Source of the DNA: Syntrophobacterales bacterium
Lineage (GTDB): Bacteria; Desulfobacterota; Desulfobaccia; Desulfobaccales; 0-14-0-80-60-11
DNA: 64,000 bases
NCBI GenBank assembly: GCA_023229795.1
Contig: JALNYP010000009.1
Location: 1-64,000 of the forward strand
Reading direction: 5' to 3'
Below the pieces are notes generated by a model, which saw nothing but the letters and a program-made list of their open reading frames with translations, did not search any database and had not been told where the DNA came from. This document shows, one piece after another, positions 40,563-49,787 of this stretch; positions within the stretch are counted from its first letter, which is position 1, and each line of letters opens with the position of its first letter. The translations under genes and the position numbers were made by a program.

Positions 40563-40952
40563 ATGGCTAAAAAGTCAGCTCCCATCATCCTGCTGGTGGA
40601 CGATGATCCCCTGATCCGGGTGCTGGGCCGGGAGTTGCTGGAACGCTTGGGATACCAGGTGGAGACCGCGGAGGACGGGTCCGAGGCCTTAAAGAAGTAT
40701 CGCAGGCTGAAGCGGGTGGATCTGGTGGTCCTGGACTACTATCTGCCGGGGCAAAACGGCGCGCAGGTGCTTCGGGAGTTCAAGACCTTGGATAAGCGGG
40801 CCCGGGTGCTGATGGCCTCGGGGTTCTTTTCCTCCCGGGACGCGGCCGACCTCAAGGAGCAGGGGGCTTGGGGCCTGATTCATAAACCATACCGCCTGAC
40901 GGAGCTGGAACGCCGGATTCAGGCGGTACTGGCGGGGCGGCCGGAGGTTTAG
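40563..40952 (+). CDS. Stand-alone response regulator receiver
   Basis: A 129-residue receiver domain: ILLVDDDPLIR (acidic pocket), VVLDYYLPG (phosphate-accepting Asp), and a late HKPYR (Lys). No output domain, so it is a CheY-type single-domain regulator. The start at 40563 enters the first strand directly. Its last 101 bp overlap the convergent GT39 gene. Confidence 0.88.
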   Translation: MAKKSAPIILLVDDDPLIRVLGRELLERLGYQVETAEDGSEALKKYRRLKRVDLVVLDYYLPGQNGAQVLREFKTLDKRARVLMASGFFSSRDAADLKEQGAWGLIHKPYRLTELERRIQAVLAGRPEV

Positions 40953-42519
40953 CGGCCACGGCTTCCGGCAGCCGGTCAAACCTCAGGAGCACCGCGCCCA
41001 CCCGGGTGAGGCAGGCTGCCTCGCGCCAGTCCGGGCCCAGGAGGTCGGCGGCGAACTGGCGCAGGAATTTCAGGTCCGGGATATGGGAGGCCACCAGCCA
41101 GAGCCGCGGGGGCGGCGCGCCGGCCCCCTCCTTCAGGCTTAGCCCCTTTTCCACGCACGACTGGCCCCAGCAGATGCCGGGGGGCGGTCCGTGGTAATAA
41201 TACTTGAAGGGCGAGACCGCAAAGTAATAGACATAGACCAAATCCTGGGGCTGGCGGTTCTTTTCCAGATAGGCCACCAGGGGCTGAATCTCTTCCCGGT
41301 TGTTGAGGGGATAGAGGTTTTCCCGGAGATTGGCTAGGGGATGAAGGGCGATCACGATGATTCCGGTCAAGGCCAGGGCCGTGGCGCGTTGGCGGCGGCT
41401 TAAGAGCCAGGCAAAGAGGCCCCAGGCGCCGGCCGCTACCGCCAGGTACAGCACCGGGGCGCTGAACAGCATCAGGCGATTGCCGCCGAAGTGGGCCATG
41501 AAGGGATAGCGGTGCACGCAGGCCGCGCCAAAGGCCAGCAGGAGCGGTCCCCCCAGGTAGAGCAAGGCCCGGGTCCGGCCCCGGCGCACCATCAGGACCA
41601 GGCCTGCGGCCAAGAGGGGCGGACCCCAGAACACCCCCCACTCACCCAGGAAATACCAGAAGTAGCGGTGAAAAGACCCGCCCAGCCATCTTAAGAAGGG
41701 GATCAGCCCGGCGAAATCCGGGAAATCTTGAGTCCAATAATCCACTAATTCGGGGTCTACTTCCCGACGGATAAACAGGAAGAAGTAAACCGCAAAGGTC
41801 AGGACCCATAAGCCCCCCAAGAGGATCAGCCGGGGACGCCGGTCCCGGGGCAGGTTGAGCCACAGGACGGCCCCGACTACCGGCAGGGTGAAGATCATGG
41901 CATGGGAGAAGCCGAGGCCCAGCATCCCGGCCAGGGATAGAAACAACCAGCCCCGCCGCCCCTGGCGGGCCAGGAGGCGTTCGGCCAGCCACAGCGCCAG
42001 CACGGCAAAGAAGGCGTCCCCGCTGTATTGCTTCAATTCCTTGGAGTAATAGACCATGACCGGGGAGAAGGCCACCGCGGCCAGGGCCAGGAGCGCTGCG
42101 GGGATTTCCACCAGGGTGCGGCCGAGCCGCCAGATGAGGAAGAGGGTCCCGACCCCGAACACCAAGGACAGCCCCCGGAGCACCGCTTCGCTATGCCCCC
42201 AGAGCTGCACCGCGGCCCAGACCGTGAGGAGATAGAACGGCGGAGTGGACTGCCCCGCGGCCAGGGCTTCCCGGGCCGTGGGCTGCATGGCGGCCAGGGC
42301 CACCCAGGCCTCATCGGTCCAGAGGTCCCGCCCCCCCAGGTCATAGAGCCGGAAATAGATCGCCACCCCGCAGATCAGCGCCACGGCCAGGGCGGTGAGA
42401 TAGGGGCGGGCTGAACCCTCAGGCTGAAGAGCAGGCTGAGGAATCACGCTCGCCTCAGGGGAGAAAGGAGGGTGAGCCGGCAGAGGCCCGGTCTCGCTTC
42501 GCTTAAAAAATTTTGCCAC
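40852..42519 (-). CDS. GT39-like membrane glycosyltransferase
   Basis: A 555-residue protein with about 11 predicted membrane helices after a short Pro-rich start. The outer loop after the first helix carries LWTDEAWVALAAM, whose Asp-Glu is the catalytic motif of GT39/ArnT-type glycosyltransferases, and YYSKELKQYSGD follows the fourth helix. These use polyprenyl-phosphate sugars in the periplasm. The last about 34 residues (Pro/Ala-rich) are antisense to the response regulator. Confidence 0.8.
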   Translation of the reverse strand: MAKFFKRSETGPLPAHPPFSPEASVIPQPALQPEGSARPYLTALAVALICGVAIYFRLYDLGGRDLWTDEAWVALAAMQPTAREALAAGQSTPPFYLLTVWAAVQLWGHSEAVLRGLSLVFGVGTLFLIWRLGRTLVEIPAALLALAAVAFSPVMVYYSKELKQYSGDAFFAVLALWLAERLLARQGRRGWLFLSLAGMLGLGFSHAMIFTLPVVGAVLWLNLPRDRRPRLILLGGLWVLTFAVYFFLFIRREVDPELVDYWTQDFPDFAGLIPFLRWLGGSFHRYFWYFLGEWGVFWGPPLLAAGLVLMVRRGRTRALLYLGGPLLLAFGAACVHRYPFMAHFGGNRLMLFSAPVLYLAVAAGAWGLFAWLLSRRQRATALALTGIIVIALHPLANLRENLYPLNNREEIQPLVAYLEKNRQPQDLVYVYYFAVSPFKYYYHGPPPGICWGQSCVEKGLSLKEGAGAPPPRLWLVASHIPDLKFLRQFAADLLGPDWREAACLTRVGAVLLRFDRLPEAVAAKPPAAPPVPPESGVPAPSGGMVYESGPKPPAP

Positions 42520-42644
42520 AATTACCTGGTATCTGAGAACTTATTGAAATACTATTATTTTACCATCTTAATTTTCTCAGCATCAAGGGGAAAGAGCAAG
42601 GGCTCAAAGTCATTGCAGATGACTTAATCCGGCGAGTTCTTTGC

Positions 42645-42730
42645 CGGTGGGGCGGGGTTGCACCGCCCAACGACATCAGGGTGGTCAACCAAGGGCGGGG
42701 AGACCCTGCCCCTACGGTGTGCTTCCACAG
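42645..42730. repeat. GC-rich dispersed repeat
   Basis: CCGGTGGGGCGGGGTTGCACCGCCC and GGGCGGGGAGACCCTGCCCC form hairpins in the spacer before the LD-carboxypeptidase gene. Confidence 0.5.
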
Positions 42731-42750
42731 GCACCGATGAGATTGAGGCT

Positions 42751-43653
42751 ATGACCCGTAATGGATTTCTGTGGCCCGCGCCGGTGGTCCCCGGAGAGGT
42801 GGTGGCGGTGGCGGCTCCCGGCAGCCACGTGGCCCGGCCCGCCTGGGAGGCCGGGGTGCGTATCCTTAAAGACCGGGGCTTCAAGGTCCGCTACGGCGAC
42901 GAGCTATTTCAGCCCCGCGCCTGGGGAGTGGCCACGGACAGGCTGATCGCCCGGCGTTTTGAGGAAATGTGGCTGGACCCCGAAGTCAAGGCCGTGGTGG
43001 GGGTGCGGGGCGGCTACGGCTGCCTGAAGCTGTTGCCGCACCTGAATGTGGAGGCCCTGGGTCAAGCCCCCAAACGGCTGGTGGGGTTCAGCGACCTCAC
43101 CAATCTCCTCTGGTATCTGCACCTTCGCCTGGGTCTGGTGACTTTCCACGGCCCCATCGTGGCGCAACTGCCGGAGCTGACTCCGGCGGCCCGGGAAGAT
43201 TTTTTTGCGTGGCTGACCGCGCCGGGTCCCCGGGGCGTGACCTACGAGAACCTCACCGTCCTGCACCCCGGGGCGGCCGAAGGTCCTCTGGCCGGCGGCA
43301 ACCTCACCACCCTCTGCCACCTGGTGGGCACCCCGTTTGCCCCCCAGATGCGGGGCTATCTCCTGTTCCTGGAAGACCACAATGAAGCCCTGTACCGCCT
43401 GGACCGCATGCTCCACCACCTGCTCTTCGCCGGGGTCCTGGACGGGGTCCGGGGGGTGGTGTTGGGAGGCTTCGTCAACTGCGGCTCCCGGGAGGGCCTC
43501 CTGGAGGTTTTGACTACGGCCCTGGCCCCTCTCAACGTGCCGGTCCTGGCGGACCTGCCGGTGGGCCACCAGCCGGACAACCACACCCTGCCTTTGGGGG
43601 CCTGGGCCAGGCTGGACGCAGGCGCCGCGGCCCTGACCTTGCTTCCGTCCTAG
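42751..43653 (+). CDS. ldcA: LD-carboxypeptidase (peptidase S66)
   Basis: A 300-residue S66-family peptidase. Landmarks: VVAVAAPGSHV at the start, VVGVRGGYGCLKLLP (shared loop), VGFSDLTNLLWYL (with the nucleophile Ser), TFHGPIVAQL, and the late GGFVNCGSRE (Glu) and DLPVGHQPDN (His). It trims D-Ala from tetrapeptide peptidoglycan fragments during cell-wall recycling. The start at 42751 fits homology. Confidence 0.85.
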   Translation: MTRNGFLWPAPVVPGEVVAVAAPGSHVARPAWEAGVRILKDRGFKVRYGDELFQPRAWGVATDRLIARRFEEMWLDPEVKAVVGVRGGYGCLKLLPHLNVEALGQAPKRLVGFSDLTNLLWYLHLRLGLVTFHGPIVAQLPELTPAAREDFFAWLTAPGPRGVTYENLTVLHPGAAEGPLAGGNLTTLCHLVGTPFAPQMRGYLLFLEDHNEALYRLDRMLHHLLFAGVLDGVRGVVLGGFVNCGSREGLLEVLTTALAPLNVPVLADLPVGHQPDNHTLPLGAWARLDAGAAALTLLPS

Positions 43654-43729
43654 ACCTCCCTTGAATCCTCATCTCAAGTCATTAACGAAAAACTAACAAG
43701 TTTCGAAGAAAATTAACGGTCGCCACCCA

Positions 43730-43757
43730 TTGACAAACGCCTCGGGAACCTTATGTT
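43730..43757 (+). promoter_or_regulatory. Promoter of the small zinc-ribbon gene
   Basis: TTGACA, 16 bp, then TATGTT. A weaker but plausible sigma-70 promoter 31 bp before the start of the next gene. Confidence 0.5.
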
Positions 43758-43788
43758 TTTTGTAAACCTATCGCTTGGAGGAGGCGTT

Positions 43789-44025
43789 ATGGCTGGCAAA
43801 GTATTTACGTGTAAAACCTGCGGGGCGGTGGCGACAGAGCCGGGCCATCTGTGCAGTCCTACTGAGGAAATGGCCACCTGTGCCTATTGCGGCAAAAATG
43901 TGCCCCACACCAAACATTACTGCAAGGGCAAGATGGAAGACCTGAAGTACGTCTGTGAGCAGTGCGGGCGCCTGGCGGTATCCAAGGATCTGCTCTGCAA
44001 ACCGGCTGAAGTGCCCACGACCTAA
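43789..44025 (+). CDS. Small Cys-rich zinc-ribbon protein
   Basis: A 78-residue protein with nine cysteines in three pairs (CKTCG, CAYCGK, CEQCGR) plus single ones. The pairs can hold two or three zinc ions. A GGAGGAGG site fixes the start. Similar small proteins are common in Desulfobacterota and unnamed. Function unknown. Confidence 0.7.
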   Translation: MAGKVFTCKTCGAVATEPGHLCSPTEEMATCAYCGKNVPHTKHYCKGKMEDLKYVCEQCGRLAVSKDLLCKPAEVPTT

Positions 44026-44173
44026 AGGGGAAGGCGAGACCGGCCGGCAAGCGCATGCTCCCACCAGCAAGCTTTCATTTACCGGAATAAGACTCTAAAC
44101 CATTTCCCATACCCACCTCTCCTTATCCACCAGGGGTTGAGAATACTCTCCATTCTCAGCCCCTGATCCTTTT

Positions 44174-45037
44174 TCAGGTGAGGTAGGAGTGCAAGCCGGA
44201 GAGGAGAAAACTGACCCCGAAGTAAGTGAACAGCACCGCCATGAACCCCAGCACTGCCAGCCAGGCGATGCGGCGTCCGTGCCAGCCTTTCAAGAGCCGG
44301 GCATGGAGCAAAGCCGCATAAATAAGCCAGGTGATCAGGGACCAGGTTTCCTTGGGGTCCCAACTCCAGTAACGGCCCCAGGCGGTTTCGGCCCAGACCG
44401 CGCCGGTGAAGATGCCCAGGGTCAGGAGCAGAAAACCCAGGATGGTGGCCCGGTAGATGAGGCCGTCCAGGATGGGCGGGGCGGGCAGGGAAGGGCGGGG
44501 GCGCCGGTCCTGCACCAGGTAAAGAATGGCCACCCCGAAGGCCAGGGCAAAGGCGGAGTAGCCCAAAAAGCAGGTCACCACGTGGATGAGCAGCCAGTTG
44601 CTCTTTAAGGCCGGCATCAACGGTTTGATGCGGCTGTCCACCCCGCCCAGCGAGGCGTAGGCTAACAGCAGGGTGGAGAGCACCGCCAGCAGAGCCCCCA
44701 GGTAGCCTTTGAAGTAGCGGCGGAAGGCGATCAGGCCCAGGACCGGCAGGCACCAGGCGAAGAAGATCAGAGAATCGTAGAAATTGGACACCGGCGCCTG
44801 CAAAATGATGAGGCGCAGTTTTTCCGAGAAGGCCGCAGCCGAGCTATGGCCCAGGGCCAGGTGATAGGATTGCCACCAGCGGCCCAGGAGGGCGGCGGTC
44901 TGGACTCCCAGGCCGAGCCACAGGAGAATCCGGGCCGCGGCCTGGATCCGGGAAGACGACCAGAGCTCCGCCATCAGAAAGAAAATAGCCACGAAAAGAT
45001 AAATCAACATGACGGCGCCGAAGAGCTGGCTGATCAT
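44174..45037 (-). CDS. ccsA: Cytochrome c biogenesis protein CcsA/ResC
   Basis: The 287-residue membrane protein has about eight helices and the haem-handling WWD motif, WAETAWGRYWSWDPKETW, in an outer loop, with flanking histidines. With ResB it transports haem and attaches it to apocytochromes c (System II). It starts with ATGA overlapping the ResB stop. Confidence 0.92.
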   Translation of the reverse strand: MISQLFGAVMLIYLFVAIFFLMAELWSSSRIQAAARILLWLGLGVQTAALLGRWWQSYHLALGHSSAAAFSEKLRLIILQAPVSNFYDSLIFFAWCLPVLGLIAFRRYFKGYLGALLAVLSTLLLAYASLGGVDSRIKPLMPALKSNWLLIHVVTCFLGYSAFALAFGVAILYLVQDRRPRPSLPAPPILDGLIYRATILGFLLLTLGIFTGAVWAETAWGRYWSWDPKETWSLITWLIYAALLHARLLKGWHGRRIAWLAVLGFMAVLFTYFGVSFLLSGLHSYLT

Positions 45038-46374
45038 GACGGGGTTCCTTGTTTAAGGGCCGCCAGGAGCCGTTCCTGGCGGGCGGCGAATTCCTCCCGG
45101 TGGCGGGGACTGGCCCCCAGCAGGCGTCCTTTCCATCTCCCTTGGGGAGTCTTCTCCAACACCAGGGCCCAGCGCTCGGCCGGCCGGAAAAAAGCCAGAT
45201 AGAATCCGGGCAAGAACAGGAGAAAGCCGGCATAGACCCACCCTACTCCAGGATCGTGCTTCACCTGGAACACGGAATAAAACCCGAGGGGAATGGCCTC
45301 CACGGTGAGGTGATAGGGTCCCGGCTGCTCACTCAACTCGGGATGGTCCTGAAGAACCCAAAAGGCCAGGGGAGGGCCGCTGCTGGCGAAGCCCAGCAGC
45401 ACTGCGGGTCCCAAGCCCTGTAAGTTGCCGTCCACCCGCATGGGGATGATCCGGCCCTGGCCCCCGGGCAGCTCCACCATCTGGCGGAAGGGCACTTCGA
45501 TGGTCTGTTTGAGATCTCCCAGGGTCACGTGCAGGCGGATGGGTCCCGCGGCAGTGGCGCCGTAAGAGGACTGGTAAAGGGTGTAACCGCCGAAGCTCAC
45601 GGGCTCATTGACCCGGCAGACAGCCCGGGAAACCTCTCGCCCGTCTTTCAGGAAGGTGAGGTCCGAGCGGAATTCCTTGGGGGTGGAGCCGCCTTCATAG
45701 TACGTCACCTGGAATTTATCCAGGCGTATCTGAAAATGCAGCGGCCGGACCTGGCTGCCCTCCCGGAAGGAGTCGGCCACTTCGCCCTGGTCGAGGGGCA
45801 ACTGGCCGTCCAGCCCCCAGAATTTGCCGATGAGGCCCCCGGCCAGGATCAACAGGAGAGCCAGGTGGATCAGATAGGGGCCCAAAGGGCGCAGGCGGCC
45901 CCGTTCTCCGTAATAAATCTCTTTATCCGGGCGCGACTCCTGCTGGCAGCGACCCAGTTCCCGGCCCAAGACCGCGGTGATCAGGGGATGGGGATCGTTC
46001 TGTGCCCCCCAGGTCACCTGGCCCCGTTCCGGCAGGTGCAAGGCCGCCTCCCCGGTGAGAGGGGTCCTGGCGCGCCTCACCGCCCGGGGCAGGCCGTGCA
46101 CCACACAGGCCAGGATATTCAGCGCCAGCAGGCAGATGGGCGTGAGAAACCAGGGGCTGAAATAAACGTCGGCAAAACCGGCGCGCCAGAGCAGCCCCCC
46201 CCAGACTTCGCCGAAACGGGCGACGTACTGGCCCGGGGGCTGGTTCTGGGGCAGGACGGTGCCGATAACCGCCAGCGCGGCCAGGATCAGGAGCAAGAAT
46301 ACGGTGAGGCGAATGGAGGTGAGAGTCCCCCACAGCCACGACTTAGGCTTGGATTGCAGGCGTGATACAGGCAT
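45034..46374 (-). CDS. resB: Cytochrome c biogenesis protein ResB
   Basis: A 446-residue ResB-like protein: four predicted membrane helices (two near the start, one near residue 165, one near 375), a large outer domain, and the characteristic FLLLILAALAVIGTVLPQN opening. It is the CcsB/ResB half of System II. It would serve the CMACH protein at 7562. Confidence 0.9.
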   Translation of the reverse strand: MPVSRLQSKPKSWLWGTLTSIRLTVFLLLILAALAVIGTVLPQNQPPGQYVARFGEVWGGLLWRAGFADVYFSPWFLTPICLLALNILACVVHGLPRAVRRARTPLTGEAALHLPERGQVTWGAQNDPHPLITAVLGRELGRCQQESRPDKEIYYGERGRLRPLGPYLIHLALLLILAGGLIGKFWGLDGQLPLDQGEVADSFREGSQVRPLHFQIRLDKFQVTYYEGGSTPKEFRSDLTFLKDGREVSRAVCRVNEPVSFGGYTLYQSSYGATAAGPIRLHVTLGDLKQTIEVPFRQMVELPGGQGRIIPMRVDGNLQGLGPAVLLGFASSGPPLAFWVLQDHPELSEQPGPYHLTVEAIPLGFYSVFQVKHDPGVGWVYAGFLLFLPGFYLAFFRPAERWALVLEKTPQGRWKGRLLGASPRHREEFAARQERLLAALKQGTPS

Positions 46375-46479
46375 GAATAAAAGGATTTCGCGAGGTTTCG
46401 CTAATTATATACCAGACCGGACGCTACCCGCAAGGCGGGGGGGCGGGAGATTGTCCCCGGAAAAATTGGCAGGCAAGGC

Positions 46480-46884
46480 TCAGTCTTCTTCCAGGTCTTC
46501 TTCTTCACTCAGATGGTCTTCGTATTCATCTTCGGTGAATAATTCATCAAACTCCTGGCCGGAAGCCATCTCTACCCGGACCAGCCAGCCTTCCGCCAGG
46601 GGGTCCTCATTGATGATTTCCGGGACTTCCGCCGCTTCGTAATTGACCTCGATGACCTCACCGGAGATCGGGGCCTTCAGCTCGCGGCGGCCGTTCTTGG
46701 CTTCTACCATAGTGAAGGGTTCATCTTTGACGAACTCTTCGCCTTCTTCGGGTAAGCGAAGACTGTAAATCTCCCCCATTTTCTCCTGGAGGTAATCCGT
46801 CAGACCGATGGTGGCCTGAGTGTCGTCATCCATCCGCACCCAGACGTGGTCCCGGCTAAAGCGCATCTCGCCGATGGTAGTCAC
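46480..46884 (-). CDS. gcvH: GcvH-like lipoyl carrier protein
   Basis: A 134-residue H-protein relative. The lipoylation region reads VEAKNGRRELKAPISGEV; canonical GcvH has ESVKAASDLYAPVSGEV. The central Lys is in place but one residue is inserted before the AP(I/V)SG turn. The end is a long acidic tail (DEYEDHLSEEEDLEED). Other glycine-cleavage genes (gcvT, gcvP) are absent nearby. It may be a true GcvH or a dedicated lipoate-binding protein of the kind found with sHdr systems; the distance of 30 kb to the Hdr island gives no support. Confidence 0.8.
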   Translation of the reverse strand: MTTIGEMRFSRDHVWVRMDDDTQATIGLTDYLQEKMGEIYSLRLPEEGEEFVKDEPFTMVEAKNGRRELKAPISGEVIEVNYEAAEVPEIINEDPLAEGWLVRVEMASGQEFDELFTEDEYEDHLSEEEDLEED

Positions 46885-47049
46885 CCCACTCTTGGAATTA
46901 GTCCGTTCCCCAAGGGATGGACGCTGGGGAAATATAATAACCCCATTTTAGTTTGGCAAGGGTTTTTTGCATCCTGATCTACATATTCTTGATTAATTGA
47001 GATATTTTCGACTTCTCACTTCCCGGGCGCATCCTTCTGGCTTTTTAAC

Positions 47050-47078
47050 TTGACAAGCCCCGGGTCTTTGATTAGTTT
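47050..47078 (+). promoter_or_regulatory. Promoter of the universal stress gene
   Basis: TTGACA, 17 bp, then TAGTTT, ending 51 bp before the start. The spacer 46885-47049 shows no further clear signal. Confidence 0.5.
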
Positions 47079-47129
47079 ACTCTTAATTTCACAATCCCCC
47101 AGCAGAGTAGCCGAAGGGAGGCTTGCTAC

Positions 47130-47570
47130 ATGAAACAGGTTCAGAAAATCCTTTTTCCCATTGATTTTGCTTCACATTTTGAAAGCCTGCTGCCCTGGGT
47201 CAAGACCTTCGCGGAGAAGTTCGGCGCCACGGTTTATGTCCTGTTCGTCGCGCAGGATCTGTCGAGTTTCGCCACTTTTTACGTGCCCCACGGCAACATC
47301 CAGAGTTTTCAGCAAGAGGCAATGGATGCGGCCAGAAAAAAAATGGCGGCCGAGGCCCAGGAAATGTTCAAAGGTATCGCCAAGCTGGAGACCCGCGTGG
47401 AACTGGGGTCCCCGGCTGAAAAGATCCTGGAAGTGGCCAAAAAAGAGAAGATCGACTTGATCATCATGGGTGCCCATGGCCGCAAGGGGCTGGAACGGGC
47501 CATCTTCGGCAGCGTGGCCGACAAGGTGGTGCAAAGCGCCCCCTGTCCGGTGATGACCATCCATCCATAA
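47130..47570 (+). CDS. Universal stress protein (UspA)
   Basis: A 146-residue single-domain UspA protein with the ATP-binding loop (GAHGRKGLERAIFGSVADKVV) near the C-terminus and a typical ILFPIDFA opening. GGGAGG precedes the start. Related to the two-domain stress protein at 48625. Confidence 0.92.
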   Translation: MKQVQKILFPIDFASHFESLLPWVKTFAEKFGATVYVLFVAQDLSSFATFYVPHGNIQSFQQEAMDAARKKMAAEAQEMFKGIAKLETRVELGSPAEKILEVAKKEKIDLIIMGAHGRKGLERAIFGSVADKVVQSAPCPVMTIHP

Positions 47571-47601
47571 AGGCTTATCTCACTTCAAGGTGATGGTGTT
47601 C

Positions 47602-47628
47602 AACCCCTCCGGCCCCGCCGGAGGGGTT
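47602..47628. terminator. Inverted repeat between convergent genes
   Basis: AACCCCTCCGG/CCGGAGGGGTT forms an 11-bp perfect stem. It lies between the stress protein and the first thioredoxin-like gene (opposite direction) and may terminate both. No T-run. Confidence 0.6.
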
Positions 47629-47635
47629 GCTGTGT

Positions 47636-48160
47636 TTAGTTCCGCTCGCCAGACTGCTCCCCCCGGGCCGGATCGGCGTGGGTCAGGACCAGCCTGGCGA
47701 GTGCCGCGGGGTCCGGTATCTGGCCGGCCAGGACCATCCTGCCGTTGATCACCAGCGCGGGAAAGGCCCGCACCTCGCAGGACTTAAGCAGGGCCGGGTC
47801 GGTGATATACTGGAGATCGGCAACAATGGCGTGGACCGCCAGGATTTCCATGACCTGCTGGTAGAACTTCTGGCAGCCGGCGCACCCCAGTCCCAGGACT
47901 TTGATCTCGAGCTGGGCCGGAGTCTCCACCTCGGCAGGCTCCCCCCGGAAGCGGCGAAACTCCCGCCAGACGGCCAGGCGGTAGTCTTCCCGGGAACCTG
48001 ACGGAATGTAGTTTTGCCCCGCCACCCGATGGAGCAGTTCCTCCTGGGCCGCCTCGGGCGTTGCCCAGTCCCGGGCCGCCAGGTCCTGGAAGATCTCCGG
48101 GATGCCCCTTAAGCCGATGAGATTTTTACCCACCCGCACCTGGGTGATATCGTCTGGCAT
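47636..48160 (-). CDS. Thioredoxin-fold protein with C-x-x-C
   Basis: The 174-residue protein has an N-terminal helical segment (about 85 residues) and a C-terminal thioredoxin-like domain, with GLGCAGCQKF (C-x-x-C) and the cis-Pro loop in VRAFPALVING. It resembles the small thioredoxins found with redox or metal genes. It is cytoplasmic; no signal peptide is seen. The adjacent periplasmic thioredoxin is in the same direction, 15 bp upstream. Confidence 0.75.
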   Translation of the reverse strand: MPDDITQVRVGKNLIGLRGIPEIFQDLAARDWATPEAAQEELLHRVAGQNYIPSGSREDYRLAVWREFRRFRGEPAEVETPAQLEIKVLGLGCAGCQKFYQQVMEILAVHAIVADLQYITDPALLKSCEVRAFPALVINGRMVLAGQIPDPAALARLVLTHADPARGEQSGERN

Positions 48161-48175
48161 AATCCCCCCAGCCGC

Positions 48176-48559
48176 TTAATCCCGGATGAATTTCAGCTCC
48201 CGCAGCTTGTCGACCAAATCCGGCGTTTTGAAAACCCCTTCATGGCGATAGACTTCCTTACCGTTGGGGTCCAGGAAGACCTGGGTGGGCACGATGGCCA
48301 CCTTATACCGGCGGAAGAGGGGCTCTGCTTCATCAATATAGAGTTTGGTCACTACGAACTGTCCGGGGAAGGCGTCCTTGACGGCCAGAATGACCCGCTC
48401 CGAGGCCTTGCAGACGGGACAAAACTTGCGGTCGAACTCCAGGAGCTGCGGCAAGGCTTGGGGCGGCCGGCCGGTCTGGGCCAGCGCCACTAATGCGAGA
48501 CTCAGACAGATACACGCCACTAAAAGCAGGATCAGGATACTCCTGCGGCTTGATTTCAT
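48176..48559 (-). CDS. Exported thioredoxin-like protein
   Basis: The 127-residue protein has an N-terminal signal peptide or anchor (RRSILILLLVACICLSLALVA) and a thioredoxin fold with FCPVCKASE (C-x-x-C) and cis-Pro (AIVPTQVFLD). A Gly/Glu-Val-Tyr-Arg stretch follows. It likely works in the periplasm, keeping thiols reduced, for example apocytochromes. No ccdA gene is near. Confidence 0.8.
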   Translation of the reverse strand: MKSSRRSILILLLVACICLSLALVALAQTGRPPQALPQLLEFDRKFCPVCKASERVILAVKDAFPGQFVVTKLYIDEAEPLFRRYKVAIVPTQVFLDPNGKEVYRHEGVFKTPDLVDKLRELKFIRD

Positions 48560-48593
48560 AAGGAGGCTCCTTTAATTGCTATCTCCCCCCCCC

Positions 48594-48622
48594 AGAACCC
48601 AAAACCCAAAACCCGGAACCCC
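48594..48622. repeat. AACCCAA heptamer repeat
   Basis: Three to four units of AACCCAA/AACCCGG in the spacer just before the stress-protein stop and upstream of the thioredoxin gene. Confidence 0.6.
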
Positions 48623-48624
48623 AT

Positions 48625-49566
48625 CTATTCCCGGCACTCCCGGTCCGCCGGCGGAATCAGCAGGATAGGGCAGGGGGCAAAGCGGGAGATGTTATGGGCA
48701 ACGCTGCCCAGGTAGAGTTCGGCAATGAAGCCTTTGCCCTGGGTCCCCAGGACGAGCAGGGAGATATCCGAGGTTTGGAGCACGTCCAGGATGACGGGGA
48801 CGGGATGGCCGACAGACACCCGGGTTTTGACGTCGAGGACTCCGGCGGCCTCGAGGCGTCCTTTGAGGACGTCCAGAAAATTGCGCGCCACGGCCGCGGC
48901 TTCGTCGGCGGCCTTCGGCTCAGAAAACTGGCCCGTGGGCGGGTGCAGGGCGTGCAACAGGGTCACCCGGTGCACTCCCCGAAGGGCCAACAGCTCCAGG
49001 TAACACAGGGCCTCAGCCGCGGTCTGGGAAAAGTCCGTGGGGAAGAGCAGGTGGTCCAGCAGCTCGGAGCAGCGCCAGAGGCAACTGGGCGGTTGCCCGT
49101 CTTCCACCGCCACCGGCAGGACCAGCAAGGGAAATTGGGCATTGTGCAGGACCGCGCTGGAAAAGGTGCCCAGCACCCCTTCCCGCCAGCGGGATTTGCC
49201 GTGGGAGCCGATAATAATCATCGAGGCGTCGTATTTATGCGCCACCTCGTTCAGGGAGAATCCGGGCAGGCCGATGGGGGTCTCGATGATGACCTCGAGG
49301 CCCCGGGCTTCCAGGACCCGCCGCTGGGCCGCCAGGCGCGCCGCGGCCTGGGGTGGCGGACCCTCGCTGCCCCCGCTGAAGAGATTCGGGGTGATGACAA
49401 AGGTCAGGATCACCCGGGAGCAGCCCAAATCCCGGAGTTCGCTCCCGCAGGAGACCACCTGGTCCCAGGCCGGGGTGAGATCCGTGGCCATGACCACCCG
49501 GTCAAAGAGAGGCTCAATCTTGCGGCCGGCTGTCTTGCCCATGTCGCGGCACTCCCATTGTCGCAT
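48625..49566 (-). CDS. Tandem universal stress protein
   Basis: A 313-residue protein with two UspA domains. Domain 1 (about 15-145) has IIGSHGKSRWREGVLGTFSSAV, the ATP loop; domain 2 (about 165-305) has VLGTQGKGFIAELYLGSVAHNI. Two loops are intact. The direction is opposite to the PAS protein gene that follows. Confidence 0.88.
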   Translation of the reverse strand: MRQWECRDMGKTAGRKIEPLFDRVVMATDLTPAWDQVVSCGSELRDLGCSRVILTFVITPNLFSGGSEGPPPQAAARLAAQRRVLEARGLEVIIETPIGLPGFSLNEVAHKYDASMIIIGSHGKSRWREGVLGTFSSAVLHNAQFPLLVLPVAVEDGQPPSCLWRCSELLDHLLFPTDFSQTAAEALCYLELLALRGVHRVTLLHALHPPTGQFSEPKAADEAAAVARNFLDVLKGRLEAAGVLDVKTRVSVGHPVPVILDVLQTSDISLLVLGTQGKGFIAELYLGSVAHNISRFAPCPILLIPPADRECRE

Positions 49567-49787
49567 TCCTCAAATCACCTCTCATAAGTATAACAGGGTC
49601 CGGGAAAAATCAATGATTAGCCTGGGAAACAAAGCCTAGCCGATCTGGGTCGCAGGAAAAACATTTCCATTTATATTTTTCGGCCAACCGGTGTATAAAA
49701 GAGGTGTCATTCGGTGAGCGCCGCGAAGAATCTCGCACTTTCAAGGGGTTGGAATTGCCGAGTCAGTTAGGACGACCGCGGAACTCG

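Noticed and set aside
46885..47049. Glycine riboswitch near the gcvH-like gene
   Set aside because: No aptamer-like conserved core was seen upstream of its start.
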